Part shown: positions 51,002-59,547 of the stretch, in pieces
Position numbering within the stretch: the stretch's first letter is position 1
How the letters are laid out: every line of letters begins with the position of its first letter
Assembly (NCBI GenBank): GCA_018223035.1
Contig: JAAEZD010000016.1
Span: 1 to 64,000 of the forward strand
DNA: 64,000 nt
Source: Heliomarina sp018223035
GTDB taxonomy: Bacteria; Pseudomonadota; Alphaproteobacteria; Rhodobacterales; Rhodobacteraceae
Reading direction: 5' to 3'
Made by a program: the position numbers and the translations under genes
Notes under the pieces: generated by a model
The model's database searches: none
Seen by the model: only the letters and a program-made list of their open reading frames with translations
What the model was told of the DNA's origin: nothing

Positions 51002-51138
51002 ACGCCGCATCATTCAGCCTGTGACGATTGCGCCCTGCCACTCAGGCGGGGCACTATTCGTGGTGGCCTTGGCCCGGCGCGGTCGACAGATGCGCATTTC
51101 CAACCTATCAGGGAGGGGCGCATCCCAAAGGAGTTCCC

Positions 51139-52335
51139 ATGATCCCCGTCAATGCCGACCGCTTCCTCGCCGACCTTCACCACCTGCGCAGTATCGGTGC
51201 CGCCGGCGTTGGCAAAGGCGTCGTGCGTCCGGCTTATACCGAGGCGGATATCAAGGCGCGGAAATGGCTGGCCGAGCAGATGCGCGCCGCCGGGCTGACA
51301 CCGCACTTCGACCCGGTGGGCAATCTATTTGGCCTGACGGAGGGTCCCTCGCTTTTGATGGGGTCACATTCCGACAGCCAGCCTGAAGGCGGATGGCTCG
51401 ACGGGGCGCTGGGCGTGATCGCCGCACTCGAAGTTGCCCGCGCCAGTCGTGAGGCAGGTGGCCCGCCGATCTCTGTCGTCAGCTTCGAGGACGAGGAAGG
51501 CCGGTTCGGCGTCACCACCGGCAGCGCCATCTGGTCTGGCAACCTCGCGCTCGACAAGGCCGATACGCTCAGCGATCACGGCGGCCTGACCTTTGCCGAG
51601 GCCCGCGCCGCCTTCGCCGATCTGGCGGGCGATTTCGTCGATCCGTCCCGCTTTACCGGCTTTGTCGAGATGCATATCGAGCAGGGACCGACACTCGATA
51701 CCAGCGGCGAACAGATCGGCGTGGTGACCGATATCGTCGGCATCCGCGACATGCGCATCACCATGGAAGGCCAGCAGAACCACGCGGGCACCACACCCAT
51801 GCATTTGCGCAAGGATGCCTTTCAGGCGCTTTCGGCGTTCAGCACCGCGATCAACGGCCGCTTCCGCAACGTGGTCACCCCGTCGACGGTCTGGACCATC
51901 GGCCATGTGAGCCTGCACCCGAACGCCTCCTCTATCGTCCCGGGCAAGGTCACCTTTTCCATGCAATGGCGCGATGGGGAAATCGACCGTCTGGGTCGGA
52001 TGGAACAGATCATCCGCGACACGGCCGAGGAAATAGCGAAAGAGCGCGGCATGACGCTGTCCTACGGCCCCATGCTTGGGCTCGAACCGGTAAAGATGAA
52101 TGAAACACTGCGCGCGGCCCTTTCCGAAGGGGCGGAAACCGTGGCCCCCGGCAACTGGCGCGACATGCCCTCGGGCGCGCTGCACGATGCCACCAATGTG
52201 TCCAGACTGATGCCCGTCGCAATGCTCTTCGTGCCCTCGATCAACGGTATCAGCCATGACTTTTCCGAAGATACCGCCGAGACCGATCTTGTCGCCGGGC
52301 TGAAGGTGCTCGCCCATGCAGCGGCGCAGCAATAG
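51139..52335 (+). CDS. Zn-dependent M20 amidohydrolase (N-carbamoyl-amino acid hydrolase/allantoate type)
   Basis: 398 residues. Metal ligands of the M20/AllC-HyuC group are visible: GSHSDSQPEGGWLDGALGV (His77, Asp88), FEDEEGRFG (~122), EMHIEQGPTLD (~177) and a C-terminal GISHDFSED (~373); the dimerisation lid contains GQQNHAGTTPMHLRKDA. Such enzymes hydrolyse N-carbamoyl-L-amino acids, beta-ureidopropionate or allantoate. The substrate cannot be fixed from sequence. AAAGGAG lies 5 nt before the ATG at 51139; the frame open to 51028 is not needed. An 11-bp repeat array follows. Confidence 0.92.
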   Translation: MIPVNADRFLADLHHLRSIGAAGVGKGVVRPAYTEADIKARKWLAEQMRAAGLTPHFDPVGNLFGLTEGPSLLMGSHSDSQPEGGWLDGALGVIAALEVARASREAGGPPISVVSFEDEEGRFGVTTGSAIWSGNLALDKADTLSDHGGLTFAEARAAFADLAGDFVDPSRFTGFVEMHIEQGPTLDTSGEQIGVVTDIVGIRDMRITMEGQQNHAGTTPMHLRKDAFQALSAFSTAINGRFRNVVTPSTVWTIGHVSLHPNASSIVPGKVTFSMQWRDGEIDRLGRMEQIIRDTAEEIAKERGMTLSYGPMLGLEPVKMNETLRAALSEGAETVAPGNWRDMPSGALHDATNVSRLMPVAMLFVPSINGISHDFSEDTAETDLVAGLKVLAHAAAQQ

Positions 52336-52348
52336 GCCCGGTCAAAGG

Positions 52349-52392
52349 GGCGCACCACCCGTACAGCACCTGTGCACAACCTGTACACCGCC
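52349..52392. repeat. 11-bp phased TGTACA repeat array (locus 2)
   Basis: Four consecutive 11-mers: GGCGCACCACC, CGTACAGCACC, TGTGCACAACC and TGTACACCGCC, with consensus TGTACACCACC. Unit length and consensus agree with the array at 25181-25213. It lies just after the M20 hydrolase gene and 95 bp from the convergent OmpR-type regulator. Confidence 0.7.
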
Positions 52393-52487
52393 GCGCTGCG
52401 GCATCGATGGTGCGCAAAGATCCCTCTTCTTTGGGTCTTAAAATATCCAAAATCCGACCGCCGCTTCAGACGCTGCCGCCGGTTACG

Positions 52488-53204
52488 TCACCGCCAGTGT
52501 ACATCCCCGAGAAAGATATACCCCGCGCCGTAGATCGTCTTGATCAGTCGCGGGTTCTTGGGGTCTTCGCGCAGCTTGGTGCGCAGGCGCGAGATGCGGA
52601 CGTCCATCGCCCGGTCGAAACTCTCGCCCGCCGCGCCGCCAAGGCTTTCCTGCATCTGCGCCCGTGAGATCAGCCGTTTCGGGCTTTCGAGGAACATGCG
52701 CAGCACCTCGGCCTCGGCATGGGAAAACGGGGTCTCCGCGCCGGTTTCATCCTCGAGCACATAGCTGTCGAAATGCGCGGTCCAGCCGTTGAACCCGGCG
52801 GTATTGCCGGCGGGCGCGGCAGGGCGCGCGGTACGGATGCGGGCGCGGATGCGGGCGATGACCTCGGCAGGCTCGAAAGGTTTGGTGATATAATCGTCGG
52901 CGCCAAGCTCCAGCCCGGTCACCCGGTCCTGTACCTGCGCCCGGCCCGAGATGATGATCACAGCCGCGCCGCGTTCCAGTGCCAGCCGGTGAACCAGCGC
53001 CAGCCCGTCGCTGTCGGGCAGCGACAGGTCCACCAGGCAGACATCGGGGGTGACATGTTTCAGCGCGGCTTCAAAGGCGCGGGCGCGGGCGAAGCTCTGG
53101 GTGCGGAAACCAGCCTCTTCGAGAACCTCGGTCAGCATCTGGCGGATCTCGGCTTCGTCATCGAGGATGGTGACGAGCGGGGCGGTGTCAGAAGGCGTGG
53201 TCAT
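52488..53204 (-). CDS. OmpR-family response regulator
   Basis: 238 residues. Receiver domain with acidic pair ILDDEAEIRQML, phospho-acceptor VCLVDLSLPDSDGL, Ser/Thr IISGR and YITKPFEP; a linker of about 20 residues, then a winged-helix DNA-binding domain (FSHAEAEVLRMFLESPKRLISR ... DVRISRLRTKLREDPKNPRLIKTIYGAGYIF). The start overlaps the stop of the upstream hybrid kinase gene (ATGA), so the two are an obligate pair. The regulated genes are likely in the divergent ligase-transporter operon. A repeat lies downstream. Confidence 0.95.
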   Translation of the reverse strand: MTTPSDTAPLVTILDDEAEIRQMLTEVLEEAGFRTQSFARARAFEAALKHVTPDVCLVDLSLPDSDGLALVHRLALERGAAVIIISGRAQVQDRVTGLELGADDYITKPFEPAEVIARIRARIRTARPAAPAGNTAGFNGWTAHFDSYVLEDETGAETPFSHAEAEVLRMFLESPKRLISRAQMQESLGGAAGESFDRAMDVRISRLRTKLREDPKNPRLIKTIYGAGYIFLGDVHWR

Positions 53205-55111
53205 TTTCGGTCGGCTTTCGGCAGGACAAGGGCGGCCAGCTGGTCCGCGTCAAAAGGTTTGCGCAGCACGGGCGCGCGCAGCCTTGCGGCTTCGTGCAGC
53301 GGATCGTCGGGCGGGAGCGAGGTCATCAGCACGGTGGGCAGGCCGGTGCCCTGCACCCGGTCGAGCAGGTCGATACCGGTGCCCGATCCCTGAAGTTGTA
53401 TATCAGAGAGCATCAGTACGATATCGGGCAGATCGGCGGCAAGGGCGGCGGCCTCGTCTGCCGAGGTGGCCTCGATCACAGAGAACCCCAGACCCATCAG
53501 CATGTCGCGGAACAGCGGGCGCAGATCCTCGCCATCCTCGACCAGCAACGCCAGCCCGCCGGTGCCCGAGGGCGCGGCGTGGTAGGGCAGGCGCATGGTC
53601 ACTTCGGCCCCGTCATCGGTATTGTTCAGGGTCAGGTCGCCGCCCGCCAGTTTCACCATGTCATAGACCATCGGAAGCCCCAGCCCCGAGCCTTCGCCGC
53701 CCTTGGTGGTAAAGAAGGGTTCAACCGCCTTTTCCAGTGCTTCGGGGGCAAAGCCGGGGCCGGTATCGCTGATCTTGATCTCGAGCCATGTCCGTCCGAC
53801 CACATGTGCCGAAAGCGTGATCCGGCCCGTGGTGCCACAGGCATCGCGGGCGTTCAGGATCAGGTTCAGCAGCGCATCCTGCAACATGCCCGGATCAAGC
53901 ATCATCAGCGTGTCGGGGCTGTGATCTAGGATGGTGAGCGAGACCGGGCCGGGCAAGCTGGGCGTCGCCAGCACGCGCAACTCCTGCAAAAGCGCGCCGA
54001 GGTCGGTGGCCTGCGGGCGCAGGGTGCGCGACACGGTCATGTCGGCGATGCGGTTCAAAAGCTGGCCGCCGCGATTGGCCGCCGTACGCGTGGCGGCGAT
54101 CAGCTCGGCCGCCTGATCGGGCAGGTCCATGCGGGCGAGTTTTTCCTGCATCCCGAGGATGATCGTCAGAAGGTTCGAAAAATCATGCGCCAGCCCGCTG
54201 GTGACCTGTGCCGCGATGGCGCGGCGGCGGGTCTGTTGCAGGGCGGCTCGGGCCTGTGTTTCCTCGGTCACGTCCATCGAGAGGATGAACAGCCCGCCGG
54301 TCGTATCGGCAGTGAGCGCCACGCGGATGCGCCGGGAATCGCGATTTTCAGTGAATTCAAAGGTCAGGTTCTCGCCGCCATAGGCGATATCGAGTTTAGG
54401 GCCGATCCGTTGGTAATTCGCGGGTCCGACCACGGCGGCGATATGCTGGCCGATGATGTCCGAGGGGCAGCCCGGAATGACCGAACTGAGCCGCCGGTTG
54501 GAATAGGTATAGAACCCCTCGCGGTCGACATGGGCGATATGCGCGGGCATCATCTCCATCGTCGTGCGGGTGCGGGCTTCGATCTCGGTCAGCTGCCGCT
54601 TGGTTTCCTCAAGAGCGGTATTGGTCGCGGCGAGTTCGCGGTTGGTGGCGGAAAGCTCCTCGGCATGGGCGAGAAGCTGGCCAGAGAGCGCCTCGGACCG
54701 GGTGCGCAGGAGGGTTTCGATCTGTTTGGTTCGGGTGATGTCGGTATAGACGGTGATCCAGCCCCCCTGCGGCAGGGGCGAGCCTTCGACCGAGATGGTG
54801 CGCCCGTTTGCGCGGGTGCGTTCCATGTAATGCGGGGTAAAGGCGCGGGCCTGTTCGACCCGGCGGCGTACCGCCTCTTCGATGTCATCGACGGGGCCGT
54901 ATTCGCCCGAGACCACCTGATGGCGGATCGTATCCTCGAAACGCGCACCGGGGGTAACGAGATGTTCGGGCAGGTTGAACATGGTGCGGAAGGGCTGGTT
55001 GCAGATCGCCAGCCGCAGGTCGCTGTCATAGATCGAGAGCGCCTGGGCGATCAGGTTCAGCCCGGCGGTCATCATCCATTTGTTGGTCTGGTCGCTCAGA
55101 TGCGTCGGCAT
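53201..55111 (-). CDS. PAS-containing hybrid histidine kinase
   Basis: 636 residues, no membrane segment. A PAS-7 type sensor (LNLIAQALSIYDSDLRLAICN) is at the N-terminus, then a coiled coil (SGQLLAHAEELSATNRELAAT), a second PAS region (FYTYSNRRLSSVIPG), a HisKA-like helix with phospho-His in SGLAHDFSNLLTIILGM (~307), HATPase_c with DTGPGFAPEALEKAVEPFFTTK and GSGLGLPMV, and a C-terminal receiver (LALLVEDGEDLRPLF, ~Asp568 in MLSDIQLQGSGTG). The start at 55111 (MPTHLSDQ) has GGGGAG just ahead; ATG 55129 is an alternative. Partner of the OmpR-type regulator. Confidence 0.93.
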   Translation of the reverse strand: MPTHLSDQTNKWMMTAGLNLIAQALSIYDSDLRLAICNQPFRTMFNLPEHLVTPGARFEDTIRHQVVSGEYGPVDDIEEAVRRRVEQARAFTPHYMERTRANGRTISVEGSPLPQGGWITVYTDITRTKQIETLLRTRSEALSGQLLAHAEELSATNRELAATNTALEETKRQLTEIEARTRTTMEMMPAHIAHVDREGFYTYSNRRLSSVIPGCPSDIIGQHIAAVVGPANYQRIGPKLDIAYGGENLTFEFTENRDSRRIRVALTADTTGGLFILSMDVTEETQARAALQQTRRRAIAAQVTSGLAHDFSNLLTIILGMQEKLARMDLPDQAAELIAATRTAANRGGQLLNRIADMTVSRTLRPQATDLGALLQELRVLATPSLPGPVSLTILDHSPDTLMMLDPGMLQDALLNLILNARDACGTTGRITLSAHVVGRTWLEIKISDTGPGFAPEALEKAVEPFFTTKGGEGSGLGLPMVYDMVKLAGGDLTLNNTDDGAEVTMRLPYHAAPSGTGGLALLVEDGEDLRPLFRDMLMGLGFSVIEATSADEAAALAADLPDIVLMLSDIQLQGSGTGIDLLDRVQGTGLPTVLMTSLPPDDPLHEAARLRAPVLRKPFDADQLAALVLPKADRK

Positions 55112-55366
55112 GATCTCCCCTTGGGTCATGGCTAGCACCGGGATCGACCGGGGCAAAGAGGCAGGACGCAGGGGCAAGCGCGAGAGGGCGGAAATGCCGC
55201 CCGGAAGAGCGATGAAATAGCCGGGGCTTGTTACAATTCGTAAGGATTGGGTAAATTTCAGGTAAAACTTGGCGGTAAGGGTGGCTTTCGCCGCATCCGG
55301 GGGAGGAGACCCGGGTGTGGCGGGACGGAGACCGGTACCAACAAGACCGGTGAGGGAGGAAATATC

Positions 55367-57340
55367 TTGTCGCAGACGCAAGCAGGTGTCGGTGGGCTGT
55401 TGTCCGTGCCGGCGCTTCTTCACCGCAATGCTTCCGAATTCGGAAAGGCCCCGGCCTATCGCGAAAAGGAATTCGGAATCTGGCAGACGTGGAACTGGTC
55501 CCAGACCGAAGAGGAAATCGAAGCGCTGGCGTTGGGGTTCCTGAAACTCGGTGTGAAAGAAGGCGATTTCATCGCGATCATCGGGCGCAACCGGCCGTAT
55601 CTATACTGGTCGATGGTGGCGGCCCAGATGGTGGGCGCGGTGCCGGTGCCGCTTTACCAGGATTCGGTCGCCGAGGAGATGGCCTATGTGATGGATCACT
55701 GCGGCGCGCGTTTCGCGGTGGTCGGCGATCAGGAGCAGGTCGACAAGATCATCGAGATCCAGGACCAGCTGACCCAGTTCGAGCATATGATCTATCTCGA
55801 CCCTCGGGGCTTGCGGAAATACGACCATACCCATCTGCATGCCTATCGGGCGGTGCAGGAGGAGGGCCGCGAGAACCGGGCGACCTTTGAGGCCGACCTG
55901 CGGGCGCGCGAGGAAAAGCTGGATTACGACAGCCGCTGCGTGATGCTTTACACCTCGGGGACGACCGGAAAGCCCAAAGGCGTGGTGCTGAGCAACCGAA
56001 ACGTGATCGAAAGCGCGCGGGCCTCTGTCGAGTTCGACAGCCTTGTGCGGAGCGACGATGTGCTGGCCTATCTGCCGATGGCATGGGTCGGGGATTTCAT
56101 TTTCTCGGTGGGGCAGAGTTACTGGACCGGCTTCTGCGTGAACTGCCCGGAGAATGCCGAGACGATGATGCATGATCTGCGCGAGATCGGGCCGACCTAT
56201 TTCTTTGCGCCGCCGCGGGTCTTCGAGAACCTGCTGACCACGGTGATGATCCGCATGGAGGATGCGACCAAGTTCAAGAAGCGCCTGTTCGACCGCTGCA
56301 TGGCGCATGCGCGCAAGGTGGGTCCGGCGATCCTTGACGGCAAGCCGGTGAGCGGCATGGACCGGTTCAAATACTGGCTGGGCGATCTGTTGATCTATGG
56401 TCCGCTGAAGAACACCATGGGGTTCAGCCGGGTGCGCATCGGCTATACCGCCGGGGAGGCGATCGGGCCGGAGATTTTCGACTTTTACCGCTCGCTGGGG
56501 ATCAACCTGAAGCAGCTATATGGCCAGACCGAGGCCACGGTTTTCATCACCGCGCAGCCGGATGGCGAAGTGCGCTCGGACACGGTGGGGGTTCCCTGCC
56601 CGGGGGTCGAACTGAAGATGGACGAGAAGGGCGAGGTTTTCTACCGCTCGCCCGGGGTGTTCGTGGAGTATTACAAGAACGCCGAGAGCACGGCGGGAAC
56701 CAAGGATGCCGAGGGCTGGGTGGCCACCGGCGATGCCGGGTTCATCGAGGAGGATACCGGGCATCTGCGGATCATCGACCGGGCCAAGGACGTGGGCAAG
56801 ATGGCCGATGGCAGCCTGTTCGCGCCGAAATACGTCGAGAACAAGCTGAAGTTCTATCCAAACATCCTTGAGGCCGTCGTGTTTGGCAATGGGCGCGAGG
56901 AATGCACAGCCTTCATCAATATCGATCTGAGCGCGGTGGGGAACTGGGCCGAGCGCAATAATATCGGCTACGGGTCCTACCAGGAACTGGCGCGCCATCC
57001 GCAGGTGATGGATACGATCCAGGGCCATGTGGAGGAGGTCAACCGCTCGGTCGCGGAAGACCCGATGCTGGCGGGCTGCCAGGTGCATCGCTTTGTCGTG
57101 CTGCACAAGGAGCTGGATGCGGATGACGGCGAGCTGACCCGGACCCGCAAGGTGCGTCGCCGCGTCATCGAGGAGAAATTCGCCGATATCATCGCCGCGC
57201 TTTACGACGGGTCGGACAAGATTAGCACCGAGACCGAGGTGACCTATGAGGACGGGCGCAAGGGGGCGATCCGGGCCACGCTCGAGATCCGCGAAGCGGC
57301 GGTGGTGCCGGTCAAGACCCGCTCGATGGCCGCGGAATGA
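55367..57340 (+). CDS. AMP-binding long-chain-type acyl-CoA synthetase
   Basis: 657 residues. Start is TTG 55367, six bases after GGGAGGA; no closer in-frame ATG exists until well inside the AMP-binding fold. ANL motifs are canonical: phosphate loop MLYTSGTTGKPKGVVLS (~193-208), A5 LKQLYGQTEATVFIT, A7/A8 GWVATGDAGFIEEDTGHLRIIDRAKDVGK and a late K-rich RKVRRRVIEEKF. It would activate a carboxylic acid as an acyl-AMP, then acyl-CoA. It is first in the operon with LivG/H/M/F-like transport genes, so its substrate may be the transported acid. Divergent from a two-component pair. Confidence 0.92.
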   Translation: MSQTQAGVGGLLSVPALLHRNASEFGKAPAYREKEFGIWQTWNWSQTEEEIEALALGFLKLGVKEGDFIAIIGRNRPYLYWSMVAAQMVGAVPVPLYQDSVAEEMAYVMDHCGARFAVVGDQEQVDKIIEIQDQLTQFEHMIYLDPRGLRKYDHTHLHAYRAVQEEGRENRATFEADLRAREEKLDYDSRCVMLYTSGTTGKPKGVVLSNRNVIESARASVEFDSLVRSDDVLAYLPMAWVGDFIFSVGQSYWTGFCVNCPENAETMMHDLREIGPTYFFAPPRVFENLLTTVMIRMEDATKFKKRLFDRCMAHARKVGPAILDGKPVSGMDRFKYWLGDLLIYGPLKNTMGFSRVRIGYTAGEAIGPEIFDFYRSLGINLKQLYGQTEATVFITAQPDGEVRSDTVGVPCPGVELKMDEKGEVFYRSPGVFVEYYKNAESTAGTKDAEGWVATGDAGFIEEDTGHLRIIDRAKDVGKMADGSLFAPKYVENKLKFYPNILEAVVFGNGREECTAFINIDLSAVGNWAERNNIGYGSYQELARHPQVMDTIQGHVEEVNRSVAEDPMLAGCQVHRFVVLHKELDADDGELTRTRKVRRRVIEEKFADIIAALYDGSDKISTETEVTYEDGRKGAIRATLEIREAAVVPVKTRSMAAE

Positions 57341-57386
57341 GAGGTTTCATGCCAGTTGAATGCTGCGTTGCGCGGTGGGCGGGGGA

Positions 57387-57425
57387 GCCTCCGGCGGCCG
57401 TATTTGGAACGAAAAGAAGGGCAGG
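57387..57425 (+). repeat. Dispersed GTATTT...AAGAAGG repeat supplying the livG ribosome-binding site
   Basis: GCCTCCGGCGGCCGTATTT followed by GGAACGAAAAGAAGG between the ligase and livG. The right end (AAGAAGGGCAGG) lies 7-18 bases before the livG GTG and is its Shine-Dalgarno region. The core matches the copy before ALDH16. Confidence 0.6.
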
Positions 57426-57431
57426 TCGCGC

Positions 57432-58250
57432 GTGAAGGATACGGCTGACAGTTACGTGACGGCGGATGGGCGCACCATCGGCGGCGTGGTGATGGAGATG
57501 AAGAATATCACCCTGCGGTTCGGTGGGGTGGTGGCGATCCAGGATATTTCCTTTGACATCCGCGAGGGTGAGATCCGCGCGATCATCGGGCCGAACGGGG
57601 CGGGGAAATCCTCGATGCTGAACGTGATTTCCGGGTTCTATACGCCCTCGGAGGGCGAGGTCTGGTACAAGGGCGCGCGGCGGCCGCAGATGAAACCCTA
57701 TGAGGTGGCGCGGCAGGGCATTGCGCGGACCTTTCAGAACATCGCGCTGTTCGAGGGGATGAGCGTTCTGGACAACGTGATGTGTGGCCGGCTGACCCAT
57801 ATGAAGCCGTCGATCCTGTCGCAGATGCTGTGGAAGGGGAAGGCGGAGCATGAGGAGGTGGCCAACCGCGAGGTGGCGGAACGGGTCATCGATTTTCTCG
57901 AGATCCAGCATATTCGCAAGACGCCGGTGGCGCGGTTGCCCTACGGGTTGAAGAAACGGGTCGAGCTGGCGCGGGCCTTAGCGGCGGAGCCGACGATCCT
58001 GTTGCTGGACGAGCCGATGGCGGGGATGAATGTCGAGGAGAAGGAGGACATGAGCCGCTTTATCCTTGATGTGAACGACGAGTTCGGCACGACGATCGCC
58101 CTGATCGAACATGACATGGGCGTGGTGATGGATCTGTCCGACCGCGTGGTGGTGATGGATTACGGCAAGAAGATCGGGGACGGTACGCCGGACGAGGTGC
58201 GCAACAATCAGGATGTGATCGACGCCTATCTGGGGGTGGCGCATGACTGA
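57432..58250 (+). CDS. livG: ABC transporter ATP-binding protein, LivG type
   Basis: 272 residues from GTG 57432. Walker A GPNGAGKSS, Q-loop TFQNIALFEGMSVLDNV, the LivG-style signature LPYGLKKRVELARALA, Walker B ILLLDEPMAGMN and H-loop ALIEHDMGVVM are all present, with the C-terminal DGTPDEVRNNQDVIDAYLG. It energises uptake of a branched-chain amino acid or, in this operon, more likely an organic acid. A repeat provides its ribosome-binding site. Two AT-rich hairpins follow before livH, which may tune the relative level of downstream genes. Confidence 0.94.
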   Translation: MKDTADSYVTADGRTIGGVVMEMKNITLRFGGVVAIQDISFDIREGEIRAIIGPNGAGKSSMLNVISGFYTPSEGEVWYKGARRPQMKPYEVARQGIARTFQNIALFEGMSVLDNVMCGRLTHMKPSILSQMLWKGKAEHEEVANREVAERVIDFLEIQHIRKTPVARLPYGLKKRVELARALAAEPTILLLDEPMAGMNVEEKEDMSRFILDVNDEFGTTIALIEHDMGVVMDLSDRVVVMDYGKKIGDGTPDEVRNNQDVIDAYLGVAHD

Positions 58251-58260
58251 TCGGGTGGTG

Positions 58261-58308
58261 GCAAAAATTTTTCAAAATTTTTGGGAAATTTCTGTGAAGA
58301 AATTTGGC
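58261..58308. repeat. AT-rich double-hairpin element (copy 2)
   Basis: Two perfect stems: CAAAAATTTT-TC-AAAATTTTTG (58262-58283) and AAATTTCT-GTGA-AGAAATTT (58286-58305), starting GCAAAAATTTTT and ending TTGGC. It stands in the livG-livH spacer, 16 bp before livH. The layout is the same as 22565-22614, although the stem sequences differ. Confidence 0.75.
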
Positions 58309-58324
58309 GGCGGGGGAGGGTGTG

Positions 58325-59311
58325 ATGCCTGATCAGCTTTTATTCGCGATGGAGGTCACGCTGAACGGGCTTATGGCCGGCGTGCTTTACGCGCTGGTCG
58401 CCCTTGGCTTTGTGCTGATCTTCAAGGCCAGCGGGATTTTCAACTATGCCCAAGGGGTTATGGCCCTGTTTGCGGCGGCCACGCTGGTCGGGATCATGGA
58501 CGGGCAGGTGCCGTTCAGCCATCTGATCAACGCCACTTTGGGCACGGATCTGCATCATTTCGGCTGGCATGTGCCGGCGCTGCTTGCGATCCTGGTGACC
58601 GTGGTGGTGATGATCGTGCTGGCCTGGCTGGTGCAGCGTCTGGTCATGCGGCATCTGGTCAACCAGGAGCCGATCATCCTGTTCATGGCGACCATCGGGC
58701 TTGCCTATTTCCTTGAAGGCTTGTCGGATCTGATGTGGGGGTCTGAGATCAAGACCCTCGACGTCGGGTTGCCCCAAGGGATCAACGAGACCATCGACCA
58801 GATCACCTATGACATGTTCGGTTATGGCTTCTTCATCGACAATCTCGACATTGTGGCGACGGTGATTGCCGGGATTCTGGTGATCGCGCTGATGGCTTTC
58901 AACCAGTACACCCGCGAGGGGCGGGCCTTGCGCGCGGTGGCGGATGACCACCAGGCGGCGCTGTCGGTCGGGATCTCGCTCAACTTCGTCTGGGTTCTTG
59001 TCTGGTCGTTGGCCGGGTTCGTGGCGCTGGTCGCAGGGGTCATGTGGGGCGCGAAGTCGGGGGTGCAATTCTCGCTCTCGCTGATCGCGCTCAAGGCGCT
59101 GCCGGTCTTGATGCTGGGCGGGTTCACCTCGATCCCAGGGGCCATCGTCGGCGGGCTGATCATCGGGGTGGGCGAGAAACTGTTCGAATTCCTGCTGGGG
59201 CCTGCGCTGGGCGGGGCGACGGAGAACTGGTTTGCCTATGTGCTGGCGCTGGTCTTCCTTGTGTTCCGGCCGCAGGGGCTGTTCGGCGAAAAGATCATCG
59301 AGAGGGTGTGA
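58325..59311 (+). CDS. livH: Branched-chain amino acid-type ABC permease, LivH type
   Basis: 328 residues with about eight membrane helices. The family block LNGLMAGVLYALVALGFVLIFKASGIFNYAQGVMAL is at the N-terminus, with the EAA-like NQYTREGRALRAVADDHQAALSVGI loop that contacts the ATPase. GGAGG lies before ATG 58325; ATG 58304 in frame is unsupported. It forms a heterodimeric channel with LivM. The stop TGA is 2 bp before the next ATG (small membrane protein). Confidence 0.94.
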   Translation: MPDQLLFAMEVTLNGLMAGVLYALVALGFVLIFKASGIFNYAQGVMALFAAATLVGIMDGQVPFSHLINATLGTDLHHFGWHVPALLAILVTVVVMIVLAWLVQRLVMRHLVNQEPIILFMATIGLAYFLEGLSDLMWGSEIKTLDVGLPQGINETIDQITYDMFGYGFFIDNLDIVATVIAGILVIALMAFNQYTREGRALRAVADDHQAALSVGISLNFVWVLVWSLAGFVALVAGVMWGAKSGVQFSLSLIALKALPVLMLGGFTSIPGAIVGGLIIGVGEKLFEFLLGPALGGATENWFAYVLALVFLVFRPQGLFGEKIIERV

Positions 59312-59313
59312 GC

Positions 59314-59547
59314 ATGGCCAAACTGATAGCAATCGTGAACGTGGTGGCCTGGTCGGGGTTCTGGGTCTTTGGCTATCTCGCGCTGACGGCGGGTGAGGGG
59401 CAGGTACTGACGGCGGCGGTTCTGGCGGCCTTTGGCGCCGGGCTGGGCGTGCTGGCGTGGATCTGGCTGGCGCGGCACAGCGAGGAGATCGGGTTTGCCC
59501 GTGCGCCCAACCGGGGCGCCATGCCGATGCAGGAGGCTGACAGATGA
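59314..59547 (+). CDS. Small two-helix membrane protein in the LIV-type operon
   Basis: 77 residues: two hydrophobic segments (about 3-25 and 31-51) and a short polar C-terminal tail ending AMPMQEADR. It starts 2 bp after the livH stop and its own stop overlaps the livM start in an ATGA arrangement, so it is made in step with both permeases. I do not recognise a named family. It may be an accessory subunit of the transporter, but it could also simply be a conserved passenger. Confidence 0.75.
   Translation: MAKLIAIVNVVAWSGFWVFGYLALTAGEGQVLTAAVLAAFGAGLGVLAWIWLARHSEEIGFARAPNRGAMPMQEADR

Noticed and set aside
48011..51013. Long minus-strand extension fused to the histidine phosphatase
   Set aside because: The extension is antisense to formate dehydrogenase; the phosphatase has a proper N-terminus (MSHITLVRHG) at 48010.
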